Source: Martelella endophytica
GTDB taxonomy: Bacteria; Pseudomonadota; Alphaproteobacteria; Rhizobiales; Rhizobiaceae
Direction of reading: 5' to 3'
Assembly (NCBI RefSeq): GCF_000960975.1
Contig: NZ_CP010803.1
Span: forward strand, 2,942,405 to 3,006,404
DNA length: 64,000 nt
The translations under genes were made by a program, and so were the position numbers. The stretch's first letter is position 1, and every line of letters starts with the position of its first letter. Under the pieces are notes generated by a model, which saw only the letters and a list, made by a program, of their open reading frames with translations, was not told the origin of the DNA and did not search any database. Below, one piece after another: positions 22,144 through 32,885 of this stretch.

Positions 22144-23654
22144 TGAGCGACTGGCCAATTCTTTCAACGGTCCTTTTTCTGCCGCTCGTCGGCGTGGTGC
22201 TGATCCTGTTCACCCGCGACGACAACGAGGCCGGGCTTAGAAACATCCGCAATGTCGCGCTGCTGACCACGGTCTTCACCTTCCTGGTGTCGCTGCTGAT
22301 CTGGGTGAAGTTCGATCCCACGAATCCCGGTTTCCAGATGCTTGAGGATCATCCCTGGCTTGGGACCGGCATCGGCTATCACCTCGGCGTCGATGGCATC
22401 TCGATGATGTTCATTCTGCTGACCACGGTGCTGATGCCGCTTTGCATCCTCGCCTCCTGGGAAGCGATCACCTATCGGGTGAAGGCCTATATGATCGCCT
22501 TCCTGATCCTCGAAACGCTGATCATCGGCGTGTTCGTGTCGCTCGATATCGTGATGTTCTACGTGTTCTTCGAGGCGGGCCTGGTCCCGATGTACCTGAT
22601 CATCGGCATCTGGGGCCACGAGCGCCGCGTCTATGCATCGCTGAAGTTCTTCCTCTACACCTTCGCCGGTTCGATCTTCATGCTGCTGTCGATCATGGCG
22701 ATGTACTGGGTGACGGGCACGACCAGCGTGCCGGTGCTGTTGAACTACACCTTCCCGGAACACTTACAATATTGGCTCTTCCTCGGCTTCTTCGCCTCGT
22801 TCGCGGTGAAGATGCCGATGTGGCCGGTGCACACATGGCTGCCGGATGCCCACGTCGAGGCGCCGACGGCGGCCTCGGGCGTGCTGGCGGGCGTGTTGCT
22901 CAAGCTCGGCGGCTTCGGTGTGCTGCGCTACTCGATGCCCATGTTCCCGGATGCGTCCTACTATTTCGCACCGCTGATCTTCACGTTGTCGATCATCGCC
23001 ATCGTTTATGCCTCTTTCGTGGCGCTGATGCAGACCGACATGAAGAAGTTGATCGCCTATTCCTCGATCGCCCATATGGGCTTCGTCACGATGGGCATGT
23101 TCTCAGCGACGGTCGAGGGTATCGAAGGTTCGATCTTCCTCATGCTTTCGCACGGTATCGTCTCGGGCGCCCTGTTCTTCTGCGTCGGCATCATCTACGA
23201 CCGGATGCACACCCGCGATATCGCGGCCTTCGGCGGGCTGGTGAACAACATGCCACGGTTCGCAGTGGCCTTCCTGATCTTCGCCATGGCGAATGTCGGC
23301 CTGCCAGGAACCTCCGGGTTTATCGGTGAATTTCTGACAATCATCGGTGTCTATCAAGTGAGCACCTGGACAGCCGTGTTTGCGGCCACCGGTGTCATTC
23401 TCTCAGCGATGTACACGCTGTGGCTCTACCGTCGCGTGGTCTTCGGTGCGCTGGAGAAGGACAGCCTGAAGGCGTTGCTCGACCTTACGACGCGGGAAAA
23501 GTTCGTGCTTTACCCGCTCATCGGACTGACGATCTTCTTCGGTATCTATCCGCAGCCGATCTTTGGGGTGATCCATGGTTCGGTAGAGCAGATTGTCCAG
23601 CACTATGCCGCGGTGCTGCAATCGACGCAGAACATCGTGCTGCCGGTTAATTGA
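22143..23654 (+). CDS. nuoM: NADH-quinone oxidoreductase subunit M
   Basis: A 503-residue antiporter-like subunit. It has [22 protein letters not shown] with the conserved membrane glutamate, [31 protein letters not shown] and [13 protein letters not shown]. It pumps protons in the membrane arm together with NuoL and NuoN. The gene ends 17 bases before the nuoN start. Confidence 0.97.
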   Translation: MSDWPILSTVLFLPLVGVVLILFTRDDNEAGLRNIRNVALLTTVFTFLVSLLIWVKFDPTNPGFQMLEDHPWLGTGIGYHLGVDGISMMFILLTTVLMPLCILASWEAITYRVKAYMIAFLILETLIIGVFVSLDIVMFYVFFEAGLVPMYLIIGIWGHERRVYASLKFFLYTFAGSIFMLLSIMAMYWVTGTTSVPVLLNYTFPEHLQYWLFLGFFASFAVKMPMWPVHTWLPDAHVEAPTAASGVLAGVLLKLGGFGVLRYSMPMFPDASYYFAPLIFTLSIIAIVYASFVALMQTDMKKLIAYSSIAHMGFVTMGMFSATVEGIEGSIFLMLSHGIVSGALFFCVGIIYDRMHTRDIAAFGGLVNNMPRFAVAFLIFAMANVGLPGTSGFIGEFLTIIGVYQVSTWTAVFAATGVILSAMYTLWLYRRVVFGALEKDSLKALLDLTTREKFVLYPLIGLTIFFGIYPQPIFGVIHGSVEQIVQHYAAVLQSTQNIVLPVN

Positions 23655-23671
23655 GACAGGATCTTTTGGAC

Positions 23672-25111
23672 ATGACATCGGAACTTCTTCTTTCAAGTCT
23701 GAAACTGATCATGCCGGAACTGGTGCTGTCGCTCGGTGCCATGGTCCTGTTGATGATCGGCGCCTTTGCCGGGCGTCGCAGCGGCCCGACCATTCTCGGG
23801 CTCGCGGTTGCGCTGCTCGTGGCAGCAGGCGTATTGCTGTTTCTGGCTGGTAATGGTCTTGCCTTCGGCGGCTCGCTTGCCTTCGACGCCTTCACCCGCT
23901 TCATGCAGGTGCTGGTGCTGATCGGTGCGGCGCTGTCGATGATCCTGTCGGTCGGCCACGAGGAACCGGAATACCTCGACCGTTTCGAATTCCCGGTGCT
24001 GATGCTGCTTTCGACCACCGGCATGCTGCTGATGGTTTCGGCCAACGACATGCTCGCCTTCTACATGGGCCTCGAGCTGATGTCGCTGCCGCTCTACGTG
24101 ATTGCCGCGATCAACCGCGATAGCCTGCGTTCGACGGAGGCAGGTCTGAAGTACTTTGTGCTTGGCTCGCTGTCTTCCGGCATGCTGCTCTACGGCATCT
24201 CGCTGATCTACGGTTTCACCGGCAATATCGGTTTCGAGGCTGTCGCCCAGCAGATCAGCGCCGGCAATACCGGTCTTGGCTTTATCTTCGGTATGGTCTT
24301 CGTGCTGGCCGGCATCACCTTCAAGATTTCGGCCGTGCCGTTCCACATGTGGACGCCGGATGTCTATGAAGGTGCGCCTACACCGGTAACGGCCTTCTTC
24401 GCCTCGGCACCAAAGGTTGCGGCGATGGCGATCATCGTGCGCCTCCTGATTGAGGCCTTCGGCCCTGCCATGTCCGAATGGCGTCAGGTCACGGTGTTCA
24501 TCGCGATTGCCTCGATGGCACTCGGTGCCTTCGCCGCGATCGGCCAGCGGAACATCAAGCGTCTGATGGCCTACTCGTCGATCACCCATATGGGCTATGC
24601 CCTTGTGGCGATTTCGGCGGGCACCGAAATGGGCGTCTCCGGTGTCGCGATCTACATGGCGATCTACCTGTTCACCACGCTTGGTGCGTTTGCCATCATC
24701 ATGGCCATGCGTCTGAAGGAAGGCGGCAACGTCGAGAATATCGATGATCTCGCCGGTCTTTCAAAGACCCGGCCTGTCATGGCCGTCGTTTTGACCATCT
24801 TGATGTTCTCGCTTGCCGGTGTGCCACCGGTGGCGGGCTTCTTCGGCAAGTATTTCGTCTTCCTTGCCGCCATTGAAGCGCATCTCTATGTGTTGGCCAT
24901 TATTGGTGTCACGACCTCGGTCGTTGCCTGCTTCTACTACCTGCGGGTGGTCAAGGTGATGTGGTTCGACGAGCCGACGGTCGAATTTGCCCGCACGCCC
25001 GGCGAACTGCGCTTCGTCTACGGTCTGAGCGGCCTGTTCGCGATCGGCTACCTGCTGATCGGCGGGTCCATCAATGCCGCGGCGCAGGCCGCTGCCGCAG
25101 CGCTGTTCTAG
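23672..25111 (+). CDS. nuoN: NADH-quinone oxidoreductase subunit N
   Basis: A 479-residue antiporter-like subunit with [42 protein letters not shown] and [13 protein letters not shown]. The ATG at 23672 has AGGATCTTTTGGAC before it; a TTG at 23651 overlapping the nuoM stop is also in frame. It completes the set of 14 complex I subunits with no gene missing. The birA start follows its stop by a single base. Confidence 0.97.
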   Translation: MTSELLLSSLKLIMPELVLSLGAMVLLMIGAFAGRRSGPTILGLAVALLVAAGVLLFLAGNGLAFGGSLAFDAFTRFMQVLVLIGAALSMILSVGHEEPEYLDRFEFPVLMLLSTTGMLLMVSANDMLAFYMGLELMSLPLYVIAAINRDSLRSTEAGLKYFVLGSLSSGMLLYGISLIYGFTGNIGFEAVAQQISAGNTGLGFIFGMVFVLAGITFKISAVPFHMWTPDVYEGAPTPVTAFFASAPKVAAMAIIVRLLIEAFGPAMSEWRQVTVFIAIASMALGAFAAIGQRNIKRLMAYSSITHMGYALVAISAGTEMGVSGVAIYMAIYLFTTLGAFAIIMAMRLKEGGNVENIDDLAGLSKTRPVMAVVLTILMFSLAGVPPVAGFFGKYFVFLAAIEAHLYVLAIIGVTTSVVACFYYLRVVKVMWFDEPTVEFARTPGELRFVYGLSGLFAIGYLLIGGSINAAAQAAAAALF

Positions 25112-25112
25112 G

Positions 25113-25865
25113 ATGGCGGGACAAAATCCCGCCGCCCGCTACCGTCACGAAGCTCTCGATACGGTCGGCTCGACCAATTCGGAGGCTCTGGAGCGGGCGC
25201 GGGCCGGCGATCCGGGCCGGCTGTGGCTGACGGCGGAACGTCAGGTCGGCGGACGTGGCCGGCGTGGACGCAACTGGGTTTCGGAGCGAGGCAATCTCTA
25301 TGCCTCGCTTCTGCTTGTTGATCCGGCCCCGCAGGTGGTGGCAAGCTCACTGCCTCTGGTTGCCGCGGTAGCGGTGGAGCGGGCGATTTCGGAGATGCTC
25401 GCTGGCCATACCGGTGAAGTTGCCATCAAATGGCCGAACGACGTCCTCATTGACCGGAAGAAAGTTTGCGGCATTCTGCTGGAAGCCGAACATCTGGCGG
25501 ATGGCCGGTTTGCCGTGGTGATCGGGATCGGCGTGAATGTCGGTTTCCGGCCCGATGACGTACCCTATGAGGTCGCGCGCATTGCCGATTATGTGGCGGG
25601 CGCGGATCCGTCCGTGCTTTTTGCCCATCTGTTCCAGACGATGGCCGATGAGATCGAAATCTGGCGCGAGGGCGCAGGGCTTGCCGAAACCATGCGACGC
25701 TGGCGGCGAGCGGCCTGTGGCCTCAACGAGCGCATCATTGTAAACCTCGCCCGCGAGCAGGTCTCGGGGCGTTTCGCCGGTATCGACGATGCCGGCATGT
25801 TGATAGTTGAAACCGAAAAAGGCACGCGCACATTTGCTGCCGGCGATGTCTTTTTCGACACCTGA
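25113..25865 (+). CDS. birA: Biotin--[acetyl-CoA-carboxylase] ligase
   Basis: A 250-residue biotin protein ligase without the N-terminal DNA-binding domain of E. coli BirA, so it should be an enzyme only and not a repressor. The biotinyl-AMP site is seen in ERQVGGRGRRGRNWVS and the catalytic lysine region in VAIKWPNDVLI. It attaches biotin to carboxylases. It starts 1 base after nuoN and is thus co-transcribed with complex I. The C-terminal SH3-like part ends AGDVFFDT. Confidence 0.94.
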   Translation: MAGQNPAARYRHEALDTVGSTNSEALERARAGDPGRLWLTAERQVGGRGRRGRNWVSERGNLYASLLLVDPAPQVVASSLPLVAAVAVERAISEMLAGHTGEVAIKWPNDVLIDRKKVCGILLEAEHLADGRFAVVIGIGVNVGFRPDDVPYEVARIADYVAGADPSVLFAHLFQTMADEIEIWREGAGLAETMRRWRRAACGLNERIIVNLAREQVSGRFAGIDDAGMLIVETEKGTRTFAAGDVFFDT

Positions 25866-25881
25866 ATTGGATAACGCTGAA

Positions 25882-27555
25882 ATGGCGGACAATAACGCTG
25901 AACTGGTCTTTCTCCCGCTCGGAGGCCTTGGCGAAATCGGCATGAACCTCGCGCTTTACGGCTACGGCCCGGCGAAGAAGCGCGAATGGATCATGGTCGA
26001 TTGCGGGGTGACCTTTCCCGGCCCGGAACTGCCGGGCGTCGACCTGATCCTGCCTGATATCGAATTCGTGCGCGAGCAGCGTGCCAATCTCAAGGCGATG
26101 ATCATCACCCACGCGCACGAGGATCACTTCGGCGCGATCTCCGATCTGTGGCCGGGCCTCAATGTGCCGATCTATGCCTCGCCGTTTACGGCCGGCCTGC
26201 TGGAAGCCAAGCGCGAATACGAAGCCTCGATGGGCGAAATCCCGGTCACGATTTTCCGTGCCGGCGATCGCATCAATGCCGGGCCGTTCGAAGTCGAGGC
26301 CGTGGCGGTCAACCACTCCATCCCGGAGCCGATGGCGCTCTGCATCCGCACGCCGCTCGGCAACGTCGTCCATACCGGCGACTGGAAGATCGACCACGCG
26401 CCGTCACTTGGTCCGAAGACCGACGAGAACCGGTTCCGCGAACTCGGTGACGAGGGCATTCTGGCGCTGATGTGCGATTCGACGAACGCTCTGCGCGATG
26501 GCGTTTCTCCGTCTGAGGAGGAAGTTTCCGAAAGCCTGCGAAAGGTGATCGAAAATGCCGAGGGCCGGGTGGCTCTGACGAGCTTCTCCTCCAATATCGG
26601 CCGCATCCGCTCGATTGCGCGGGCGGCGGAGGAGGCGGGCCGCGAGGTGCTGCTGCTGGGCTCGTCGCTGAAGCGCGCCGTTGCGGTCGCCCGTGACATC
26701 GGGCTGATGGAAGGCGTCAAGCCGTTCATCGACGAGGACGAATTCGGCTACATTCCACGCGAGAAAGTCGTTGCGATCCTCACCGGTTCGCAGGGCGAAA
26801 GCCGCGCGGCACTGGCCAAGCTCTCGCGCGACGAGATGCGCAATGTGGCGCTTGCCGCCGGCGATCTGGTGGTGTTCTCCTCGCGCGCCATTCCCGGCAA
26901 TGAGAAGGCGATCCAGGAGGTCAAGAACGGCCTGATCGAGCAGGGCGTCCATATTCTGACGGATAACGAGGCGCTGGTGCATGTTTCCGGCCACCCGCGC
27001 CGCAATGAGCTGAAGCAGATGTATGAGTGGGTCCGCCCCGAGGTTCTGGTGCCGGTGCATGGCGAGGCCGCGCACCTGACGGCGCAGAAGGAGCTCGGCG
27101 AGCAGAGCGGTATCCGGCATGTGCCGAAGGTGCGAAACGGCGACATGCTGCGCGTCGCGCCGGGCGAGCCTGAGGTCATCGGCCAGGTCGAGGCCGGCCG
27201 TATCTTCAAGGATGGCAAGCTCATCGGCGGTTTCGACGAGATGGGTATCGGCGAGCGCCGCAAGCTCTCCTTCGTCGGCCACGTCGCCGTCAATCTGGTG
27301 CTGAATTCCAAGCTCGAATTCGCCGGCGACCCGGAAGTCGTGCCGATCGGCCTGCCGGGCTTTGATGACGATGACGAGAAGATGGAAGATGTGCTCTTCG
27401 ACGCCGTGCTCGGCGCCGTCGAGAGCATTCCGCGCTCCCGTCGCAAGGACCTTGCCATGATCAAGGAGGCCGTGCGCCGCTCGGTACGGGCGGCTGCCAA
27501 CGAATGCTGGGGCAAGAAGCCTGTCGTGACGGTGTTCGCGACGAAGGCGGGCTGA
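25882..27555 (+). CDS. rnj: Ribonuclease J
   Basis: A 557-residue metallo-beta-lactamase/beta-CASP nuclease. The zinc site HAHEDHFGA (residues 77-85) and the beta-CASP region with SRAIPGNEKAIQEV and VHVSGHPRRNELKQM are intact. RNase J is the 5'-3' exonuclease and endonuclease that matures rRNA and degrades mRNA; in alphaproteobacteria it coexists with RNase E. The ATG at 25882 lies 16 bases after birA; the longer frame that starts inside birA is rejected. The family's conserved C-terminal domain ends at VVTVFATKAG. Confidence 0.94.
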   Translation: MADNNAELVFLPLGGLGEIGMNLALYGYGPAKKREWIMVDCGVTFPGPELPGVDLILPDIEFVREQRANLKAMIITHAHEDHFGAISDLWPGLNVPIYASPFTAGLLEAKREYEASMGEIPVTIFRAGDRINAGPFEVEAVAVNHSIPEPMALCIRTPLGNVVHTGDWKIDHAPSLGPKTDENRFRELGDEGILALMCDSTNALRDGVSPSEEEVSESLRKVIENAEGRVALTSFSSNIGRIRSIARAAEEAGREVLLLGSSLKRAVAVARDIGLMEGVKPFIDEDEFGYIPREKVVAILTGSQGESRAALAKLSRDEMRNVALAAGDLVVFSSRAIPGNEKAIQEVKNGLIEQGVHILTDNEALVHVSGHPRRNELKQMYEWVRPEVLVPVHGEAAHLTAQKELGEQSGIRHVPKVRNGDMLRVAPGEPEVIGQVEAGRIFKDGKLIGGFDEMGIGERRKLSFVGHVAVNLVLNSKLEFAGDPEVVPIGLPGFDDDDEKMEDVLFDAVLGAVESIPRSRRKDLAMIKEAVRRSVRAAANECWGKKPVVTVFATKAG

Positions 27556-27558
27556 GGT

Positions 27559-28215
27559 TCAGGCCGCCGCCTTCAGGATATCGTTTCCGGCATTGTCGAG
27601 ATCGGTCTGCACAAGGCCGGTCAGCAGACGCGCCAGTTCGCCCGGTCCGTTGGCAAGCCGTGAAAGCGCCTTGGGAGCGGGATCCAGGCCGAGGTTTTCG
27701 GCGGCCTTGGCGGCGCGGCTGTCGACGAACGGGTAGAGTTCGTCCCATGCGGTCTGCACCTCGCGCAGGAAGATATCTGCGCCGACATCGCCGATGCCCT
27801 TGAATTCCTTCAGGAGCTTGCGTTCGGCCTCGGGGTCGTGCCCGGCCTCCTCGCGCAGCTTGCGCAGGTCGCCGCCGTAATCTTCCTTCAGCTTTGCCGT
27901 GGTGTCGGCAATGTAGCGCGCCGTGCTTTCGTCATAACGGGCATAGCCGTTCTTGTTCAGCACCTTCACCCTCTCGTCCCAGTTGGTCTTTGCCATCTTG
28001 TCCGGTGTGGTGAAGCCAGCAGTAAACAGGGCGCCGGCGGCGCGCTGTGCCTGGCTGGCGCTGATGCGGGCGCTCATCAGCAGCGCGCAATTGAGCCATT
28101 GAAACAGCGGTGCGGGCGTGTTCTTGGCGAGGTCGATGCCGAGCATCTCGGAGTAACTCTCGGGATAGCGTTCGAGAACCGCCTTGGCGATGGCTTTCTG
28201 CTTGTCGGTTTTCAT
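27559..28215 (-). CDS. HhH-GPD-like DNA repair protein (endonuclease III-like), hypothetical
   Basis: A 218-residue protein. The centre resembles the base-excision glycosylase fold: LLMSARISASQAQRAAGALF early, and the helix-hairpin-helix LLKEFKGIGDVGADIFLREV near residue 140, followed by YPFVDSRAAKAAENLGLD where glycosylases carry their catalytic Asp. I see no Fe-S cysteine cluster. It probably binds DNA, but activity is uncertain. The ATG at 28215 has ATGGAGG upstream. It points against the surrounding operons, and its stop lies 3 bases from the end of rnj. Confidence 0.6.
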   Translation of the reverse strand: MKTDKQKAIAKAVLERYPESYSEMLGIDLAKNTPAPLFQWLNCALLMSARISASQAQRAAGALFTAGFTTPDKMAKTNWDERVKVLNKNGYARYDESTARYIADTTAKLKEDYGGDLRKLREEAGHDPEAERKLLKEFKGIGDVGADIFLREVQTAWDELYPFVDSRAAKAAENLGLDPAPKALSRLANGPGELARLLTGLVQTDLDNAGNDILKAAA

Positions 28216-28361
28216 GGCGTACCTCCATATTCGCGGGCCGAAACGGCCCTTTCGGAGGTAACGTACCACCGAACGAAGCGGTTCCTTGCCGCGCTTGCAT
28301 GCCGTGCGCGAACCGGCTTAACTGCACACGCCGATATTCACCTCTTGCACGGAGCAATCGA

Positions 28362-28625
28362 TTGTCGCTGTTTTCCGCATTTGCCGTTTATTTCGTCATC
28401 TGGTGGGTGACGCTGTTTGCGGTGCTGCCGTTCGGATTGCGGACGCAGGACGAGGAGGGCGACGTCGTTCCCGGCACCACAGAGAGCGCACCTTCGCGCT
28501 TCCGTCCCTGGCGGGTCGTGCTGTGGACCTCGCTGGTGTCGGCGGTGGTGTTTGCGCTCTGGTGGGTGGTTGCCGTGGTGATCGGCCTTGGTCTGGAAGA
28601 CCTGGCGGCGTTGTTTGAGTGGTGA
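28362..28625 (+). CDS. DUF1467 family membrane protein
   Basis: An 87-residue protein with two membrane helices (AFAVYFVIWWVTLFAVLPFGL and VLWTSLVSAVVFALWWVVAVVIGLG) joined by a polar loop with RTQDEEGDVVPGT. This arrangement matches DUF1467, a small family found upstream of proS in rhizobia; function unknown. The start is a TTG at 28362 with GGAG 7 bases upstream. There is no suitable ATG at the start of the conserved part. Confidence 0.75.
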   Translation: MSLFSAFAVYFVIWWVTLFAVLPFGLRTQDEEGDVVPGTTESAPSRFRPWRVVLWTSLVSAVVFALWWVVAVVIGLGLEDLAALFEW

Positions 28626-28692
28626 CGCGACCACGTGGGTCTCGCCCCTGAGGGACGAAGCAACGCTTAAGTGGAAAAAATGAAAGGCAAAA

Positions 28693-28719
28693 AAAAACAA
28701 GGCCTCAGGCCTTGTTTTT
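28693..28719 (+). terminator. Rho-independent terminator after the DUF1467 gene
   Basis: AACAAGGCCT at 28696-28705 pairs with AGGCCTTGTT at 28707-28716, and a run of T follows at 28715-28719; A-rich sequence on the left would also terminate minus-strand transcription. Confidence 0.85.
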
Positions 28720-28952
28720 CAAGTATCGCGTGATCCGTTCCGTTTCCGGGGCAGCGACAAGCGCGCCAGGACCGATCCTCCCAAGACTTGACCGCGAATA
28801 AAAGGCAAGAATTTAAGCTCCCTGCCTGTTTTATGGGCTCAACCTAGCCTACGGATTGGGCTTTGTCACCCTTTATTTTGCAAATTTACGACACTGGATG
28901 CACTTTTTCAGTTTGACAATTGAGTGTGCACAATCTGCAACGTTTCAAGACC

Positions 28953-28966
28953 TTGACACTTGTCAA
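28953..28966. promoter_or_regulatory. Palindrome TTGACA-CT-TGTCAA upstream of proS
   Basis: A perfect 6-2-6 inverted repeat lies about 150 bases before the proS start, in the low-GC part of the intergenic region. A related TTGACA lies at 28913-28918. It could be an operator or a -35 element; no regulator is implied by the neighbours. Confidence 0.3.
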
Positions 28967-29116
28967 ACCGCATGTCTGCAGGCCTGCGACACAGTTTTTC
29001 CGGCTGATTTTCACGACTTTAATTCCTCAAAGGAAGCCGCTACAAGGGGTGCCGGAGAAACCCAAGGTTAAACACGATTCCCGGCAATCCGGGACTGCCA
29101 CAGAAAGCGGCTCCTC

Positions 29117-30436
29117 ATGCGCCTTTCCCGTTACTTTCTGCCGATCCTGAAGGAAAACCCCAAGGAGGCGGAGATTGTTTCGCACCGTTTCATGCTGCGT
29201 TCCGGCATGGTCCGCCAGAACTCGCAGGGCATCTATACCTGGCTGCCGCTGGGCAAGCGCGTGCTCGACAAGGTGAACGCCATCATCCGCGAGGAGCAGA
29301 ACCGTTCGGGCGCCATCGAGCTGCTGATGCCAACCATGCAGTCCGCCGATCTTTGGATCGAGAGCGGTCGCTATGAGGCCTATGGCAAGGAGATGCTGCG
29401 CATCACCGACCGGCAGGAACGCGCAATGCTGTTCGGCCCCACCAATGAGGAAGTGATCACCGATATCTTCCGCAGCTATGTGCGGTCCTACAAGCAGCTC
29501 CCGCTCAATCTCTACCACATCCAGTGGAAGTTCCGCGACGAGATCCGTCCGCGTTTCGGCACGATGCGCTCCCGCGAGTTCATGATGAAGGATGCCTATT
29601 CCTTCGATCTGACGCGGGAAGGGGCTGAGCATTCCTACAAGAAGATGTTCACCGCCTATCTCAGGACCTTCGACCGGCTCGGCCTGCGCGCCATTCCCAT
29701 GCGCGCCGATACCGGCCCGATCGGCGGCGACCTCAGCCACGAATTCATCATTCTCGCCGAGACCGGTGAATCGGAGGTGTTCTGCCACCGCGATTTCGTG
29801 AACTTCGACATTCCGCCGGAAGATGTCGATTTCGACAGCGCCGAGGCGATGCAGGACGTTTTCGCCAAGTGGACCTCGGTCTATGCCGCCACCGACGAGA
29901 TGCATGATGCGGCGGTTTTCGATGCGCTGCCGGAAGGCGAGCGGCTTTCCGCGCGCGGTATCGAGGTCGGCCACATCTTCTATTTCGGCACCAAGTATTC
30001 CGAGCCGCTGAACGCCAAGGTTCAGGGCCCCGACGGCAAGGAGCATACCGTTCACATGGGCTCCTACGGTATCGGCCCGACGCGCCTTGTTCCCGCCATC
30101 ATCGAAGCATCCCATGACGAGAACGGAATCATCTGGCCGCGTTCGGTCGCACCGTTCGAGACGATCATCGTCAACATGAAGGCGGGTGACGCCGCCTGCG
30201 ACGGGGTTGCCGAGCGCCTTTACGAGGCCCTGACCAATGCCGGCCAGGACGTGCTCTATGACGATACCGATGAGCGCGCCGGCGCCAAGTTCGCGACCGC
30301 TGACCTCATCGGCGCGCCGTTCCAGATCATCGTCGGCCCGCGTGGCGTCGCCAATGGCGAAGTCGAGGTCAAGGACCGCAAGACCGGTGCCCGCGAAACG
30401 ATGACGGTCGAGGCGGCGCTCGCAAGGGTGGCCTGA
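29117..30436 (+). CDS. proS: Prolyl-tRNA synthetase, short alphaproteobacterial type
   Basis: A 439-residue class II synthetase that lacks the large editing insertion of the roughly 570-residue E. coli type. Motif 2 is visible in [31 protein letters not shown] and motif 3 near [16 protein letters not shown]. The C-terminal anticodon-binding domain runs from about residue 335 ([12 protein letters not shown]). It charges tRNA-Pro. It leads the proS-lolC-lolD group, a conserved order in rhizobia. Confidence 0.96.
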   Translation: MRLSRYFLPILKENPKEAEIVSHRFMLRSGMVRQNSQGIYTWLPLGKRVLDKVNAIIREEQNRSGAIELLMPTMQSADLWIESGRYEAYGKEMLRITDRQERAMLFGPTNEEVITDIFRSYVRSYKQLPLNLYHIQWKFRDEIRPRFGTMRSREFMMKDAYSFDLTREGAEHSYKKMFTAYLRTFDRLGLRAIPMRADTGPIGGDLSHEFIILAETGESEVFCHRDFVNFDIPPEDVDFDSAEAMQDVFAKWTSVYAATDEMHDAAVFDALPEGERLSARGIEVGHIFYFGTKYSEPLNAKVQGPDGKEHTVHMGSYGIGPTRLVPAIIEASHDENGIIWPRSVAPFETIIVNMKAGDAACDGVAERLYEALTNAGQDVLYDDTDERAGAKFATADLIGAPFQIIVGPRGVANGEVEVKDRKTGARETMTVEAALARVA

Positions 30437-30520
30437 GCGCGCGAGCCGGCAGGTCCGGCACGCGACACATGAAACAGGGCGGCTTCGCGTGGTGCGGGGC
30501 CCTGAGGGAGATAGGCCTGA

Positions 30521-31819
30521 ATGGCGGCTGCAGACGAGACAATCGAGGACATCCGGCGCGCTTCGGCCAAGCCGTTTTCCGTTTTCGAACGCATGGTCGC
30601 CTGGCGCTATCTGCGGGCCAGGCGCAAGGAAGCCTTCATCTCGGTCATTGCCGGTTTCTCCTTTGTCGGCATCATGCTCGGCGTTGCCACGCTGATCATC
30701 GTGATGGCGGTGATGAACGGTTTTCGTAGTGAGCTCGTCAGCCGCATCCTCGGCATCAACGGCCACGTCGTGGTGCTTCCGGCCGGCGAGCCCTTCAACG
30801 ACTATCAGGCCCTCACCGAGCGGCTGCAGGGCGTCGAGGGCGTGAAGCTCGCTTTCCCGCTGGTGGAAGGCCAGGCACTGGTTTCCGGCGCGCAAGGGGC
30901 TGGCAGTGGCGCGCTGGTGCGCGGTATCCGGCCGGATGACCTCTTGAAACTGACGACGGTTTCCGATCACCTCATCGAGGGCGACATGGTGGGCTATACC
31001 GCTGGCGACAGCGTGCTGATCGGTTCGCGCATGGCGACCTCGCTCGGCCTGTTCTCCGGTGACAAGATCACGCTGATCTCGCCGGAAGGCGATGTCACCC
31101 CCTTCGGCGTCAATCCGCGGGTCAAGGGCTATCCTGTCTCGGGCATCTTCGAGATCGGCATGTCGGAATACGACGCCTCGATCCTGTTCATGCCGCTGAA
31201 GCAGGCGCAGGCCTATTTCAATGCGGGCGATACGGTGCAGAGCATCGAGGTGTTTCTCGATCACCCCGATGATGTCGATGCGGTCATCCCGAGGATCAGG
31301 GAAGCCGCCGGCGAGAACGTGCTGATTTCCGACTGGCGGCAGAACAACCGCACCTTCTTCTCCGCGCTTGAGGTGGAGCGCAACGTGATGTTCATGATCC
31401 TGACGCTGATCGTCATCGTGGCGGCGCTGAACATCATTTCCGGCCTGATCATGCTCGTGAAGGACAAGGGGCCGGATATCGCGATCCTGCGCACCATGGG
31501 CGCCTCTTCCGGCGCGGTGATGCGCATCTTCTTCATGACCGGGGCCGCCATCGGCCTGACCGGCACACTGGCCGGCCTCGTTCTCGGCGTCGTGGTGTGC
31601 CTCAACATCGAATCCATCCGCGAGTTCTTCTCGTGGATTTCCGGCACGGTGATCTTCGACCCGCAGGTCTATTTCCTGAGCACCCTGCCGGCCGAGATGA
31701 GCTTCGGCGAAACGGCGACCGTCGTGCTGATGGCGCTCGGCCTGTCCTTCCTGGCCACCATCTTTCCGGCCTGGCGCGCCTCGCGCCTCGATCCGGTCCA
31801 GGCACTGCGTTACGAGTAG
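30521..31819 (+). CDS. lolC: Lipoprotein-releasing ABC transporter permease, LolC/LolE family
   Basis: A 432-residue inner-membrane protein with the FtsX/MacB topology: one helix at about 42-66 ([29 protein letters not shown] in part), a large periplasmic domain, and three C-terminal helices (about 288-425). It should extract lipoproteins from the inner membrane for delivery to LolA. Only one permease gene is present beside lolD, so the complex is probably a homodimer of this subunit, unlike the LolC-LolE pair of E. coli. The lolD start follows 11 bases later. Confidence 0.92.
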   Translation: MAAADETIEDIRRASAKPFSVFERMVAWRYLRARRKEAFISVIAGFSFVGIMLGVATLIIVMAVMNGFRSELVSRILGINGHVVVLPAGEPFNDYQALTERLQGVEGVKLAFPLVEGQALVSGAQGAGSGALVRGIRPDDLLKLTTVSDHLIEGDMVGYTAGDSVLIGSRMATSLGLFSGDKITLISPEGDVTPFGVNPRVKGYPVSGIFEIGMSEYDASILFMPLKQAQAYFNAGDTVQSIEVFLDHPDDVDAVIPRIREAAGENVLISDWRQNNRTFFSALEVERNVMFMILTLIVIVAALNIISGLIMLVKDKGPDIAILRTMGASSGAVMRIFFMTGAAIGLTGTLAGLVLGVVVCLNIESIREFFSWISGTVIFDPQVYFLSTLPAEMSFGETATVVLMALGLSFLATIFPAWRASRLDPVQALRYE

Positions 31820-31830
31820 GAGAGAGCAGC

Positions 31831-32538
31831 GTGGCGACACCGGCACTTGAACTGAAATCGATCGAGCGGGAATACGGGCAGGGCGATTCCGTGCTTAAGG
31901 TTCTGCGCGGCGCTTCGATGACCATCAATCCCGGCGAGATGGTGGCGCTTGTCGCGCCATCCGGCACGGGCAAGTCGACGCTGCTGCAGATCGCAGGCCT
32001 GCTGGAGAAGCCGACCGCGGGGGAGGTGTTCATCGCCGGCCGCGCGGCGACGAGCCTCGATGATGCCGCCCGCACGGCGCTGCGCCGCAACGATATCGGC
32101 TTCGTCTACCAGTTCCACCATCTGCTTCCGGAATTCTCCGCCCGTGAGAACATCATGCTGCCGCAGCTGATTGCGGGGTTGACGCCCGCCGAGGCGCGCG
32201 AGCGGGCCGAGCAGATGCTCGATTACCTGAAGATCGCCCATCGCGGCGAGCACCGGCCGGCCGAACTCTCCGGCGGCGAGCAGCAGCGCGTCGCCATTGC
32301 CCGCGCCGTCGCCAATGCGCCGAGCCTGCTGCTGGCCGACGAGCCGACCGGCAATCTCGATCCGGAGACCGCCGGCTATGTCTTCGAGGCGCTTGAGGCG
32401 TTGGTGCGCCAGTCCGGCCTTGCCGCGCTGATCGCGACCCACAATCTCCATCTCGCCGCCCGCATGGATCGCCGGGTGACGCTTTCCGACGGTCACGTCG
32501 TTGATGCGGATGCTGTGAGCAACCCGGCGGCGGGCTGA
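31831..32538 (+). CDS. lolD: Lipoprotein-releasing ABC transporter ATP-binding protein
   Basis: A 235-residue ABC ATPase with Walker [10 protein letters not shown] (residues 42-50), signature [10 protein letters not shown] and Walker [13 protein letters not shown]. It starts at GTG 31831 with AGGAGAG upstream, directly after lolC. It powers lipoprotein release with the LolC permease. In rhizobia dnaE usually follows lolD; here a terminator, an AT-rich region and the prophage follow. Confidence 0.94.
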   Translation: MATPALELKSIEREYGQGDSVLKVLRGASMTINPGEMVALVAPSGTGKSTLLQIAGLLEKPTAGEVFIAGRAATSLDDAARTALRRNDIGFVYQFHHLLPEFSARENIMLPQLIAGLTPAEARERAEQMLDYLKIAHRGEHRPAELSGGEQQRVAIARAVANAPSLLLADEPTGNLDPETAGYVFEALEALVRQSGLAALIATHNLHLAARMDRRVTLSDGHVVDADAVSNPAAG

Positions 32539-32613
32539 GCTACAGCTTCGCTTGCCCGCAGGCGGAAGGCGCAAATTGCCTTCGCTTGCCGCTTTCCCGC
32601 CCAGCTCTTCCCC

Positions 32614-32654
32614 AAAAGCCTCTCTCCCCCTCGGGACGAAAAAGAGAGGCTTTT
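32614..32654 (+). terminator. Rho-independent terminator after lolD
   Basis: AAAAGCCTCTCT at 32614-32625 pairs with AGAGAGGCTTTT at 32643-32654, around a 17-base loop, and ends in four T. It closes the proS-lolC-lolD unit. Confidence 0.75.
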
Positions 32655-32865
32655 CCCTCAACCACATGCGACGATCATACTGCCTGCTCCTGGAGCGCCC
32701 GTTGAAATCGGCACCCGGTCATGCCCGTTGCGGCGGTCCTGAGGGCTGATGCCCGCGCAGGGACGCCATGCACCCGATCCCTCCCGCCTGTCCTTCCTGC
32801 CTTGCCGATGACGAACCCGTTCGAAATCGCGAAAGCCGGGTGCCAACGACTATTCCCACTTGTCA

Positions 32866-32885
32866 AATAGGAATAATTTCCTATT
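32866..32885. promoter_or_regulatory. Inverted repeat, candidate operator
   Basis: AATAGGAA at 32866-32873 and TTCCTATT at 32878-32885 form an 8-bp dyad with the loop TAAT. It lies at the left edge of the AT-rich block, about 330 bases upstream of the putative ribbon-helix-helix gene. No T-run follows, so a regulatory site is more likely than a terminator. Confidence 0.35.

Larger units (their letters stand above)
28626..29116. other. Intergenic region upstream of proS
   Basis: About 490 bases without a credible gene. It contains the terminator at 28693-28719, then a low-GC stretch with a TTGACA-like box at 28913-28918 and a palindrome at 28953-28966. I cannot place a -10 box with good spacing. 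The proS ribosome site is weak (AGAAAGCGGCTCCTC). Confidence 0.5.

Noticed and set aside
29027..31846. 939-codon minus-strand open frame across proS and lolC
   Set aside because: Antisense shadow of certain genes; composition typical of reversed coding sequence.
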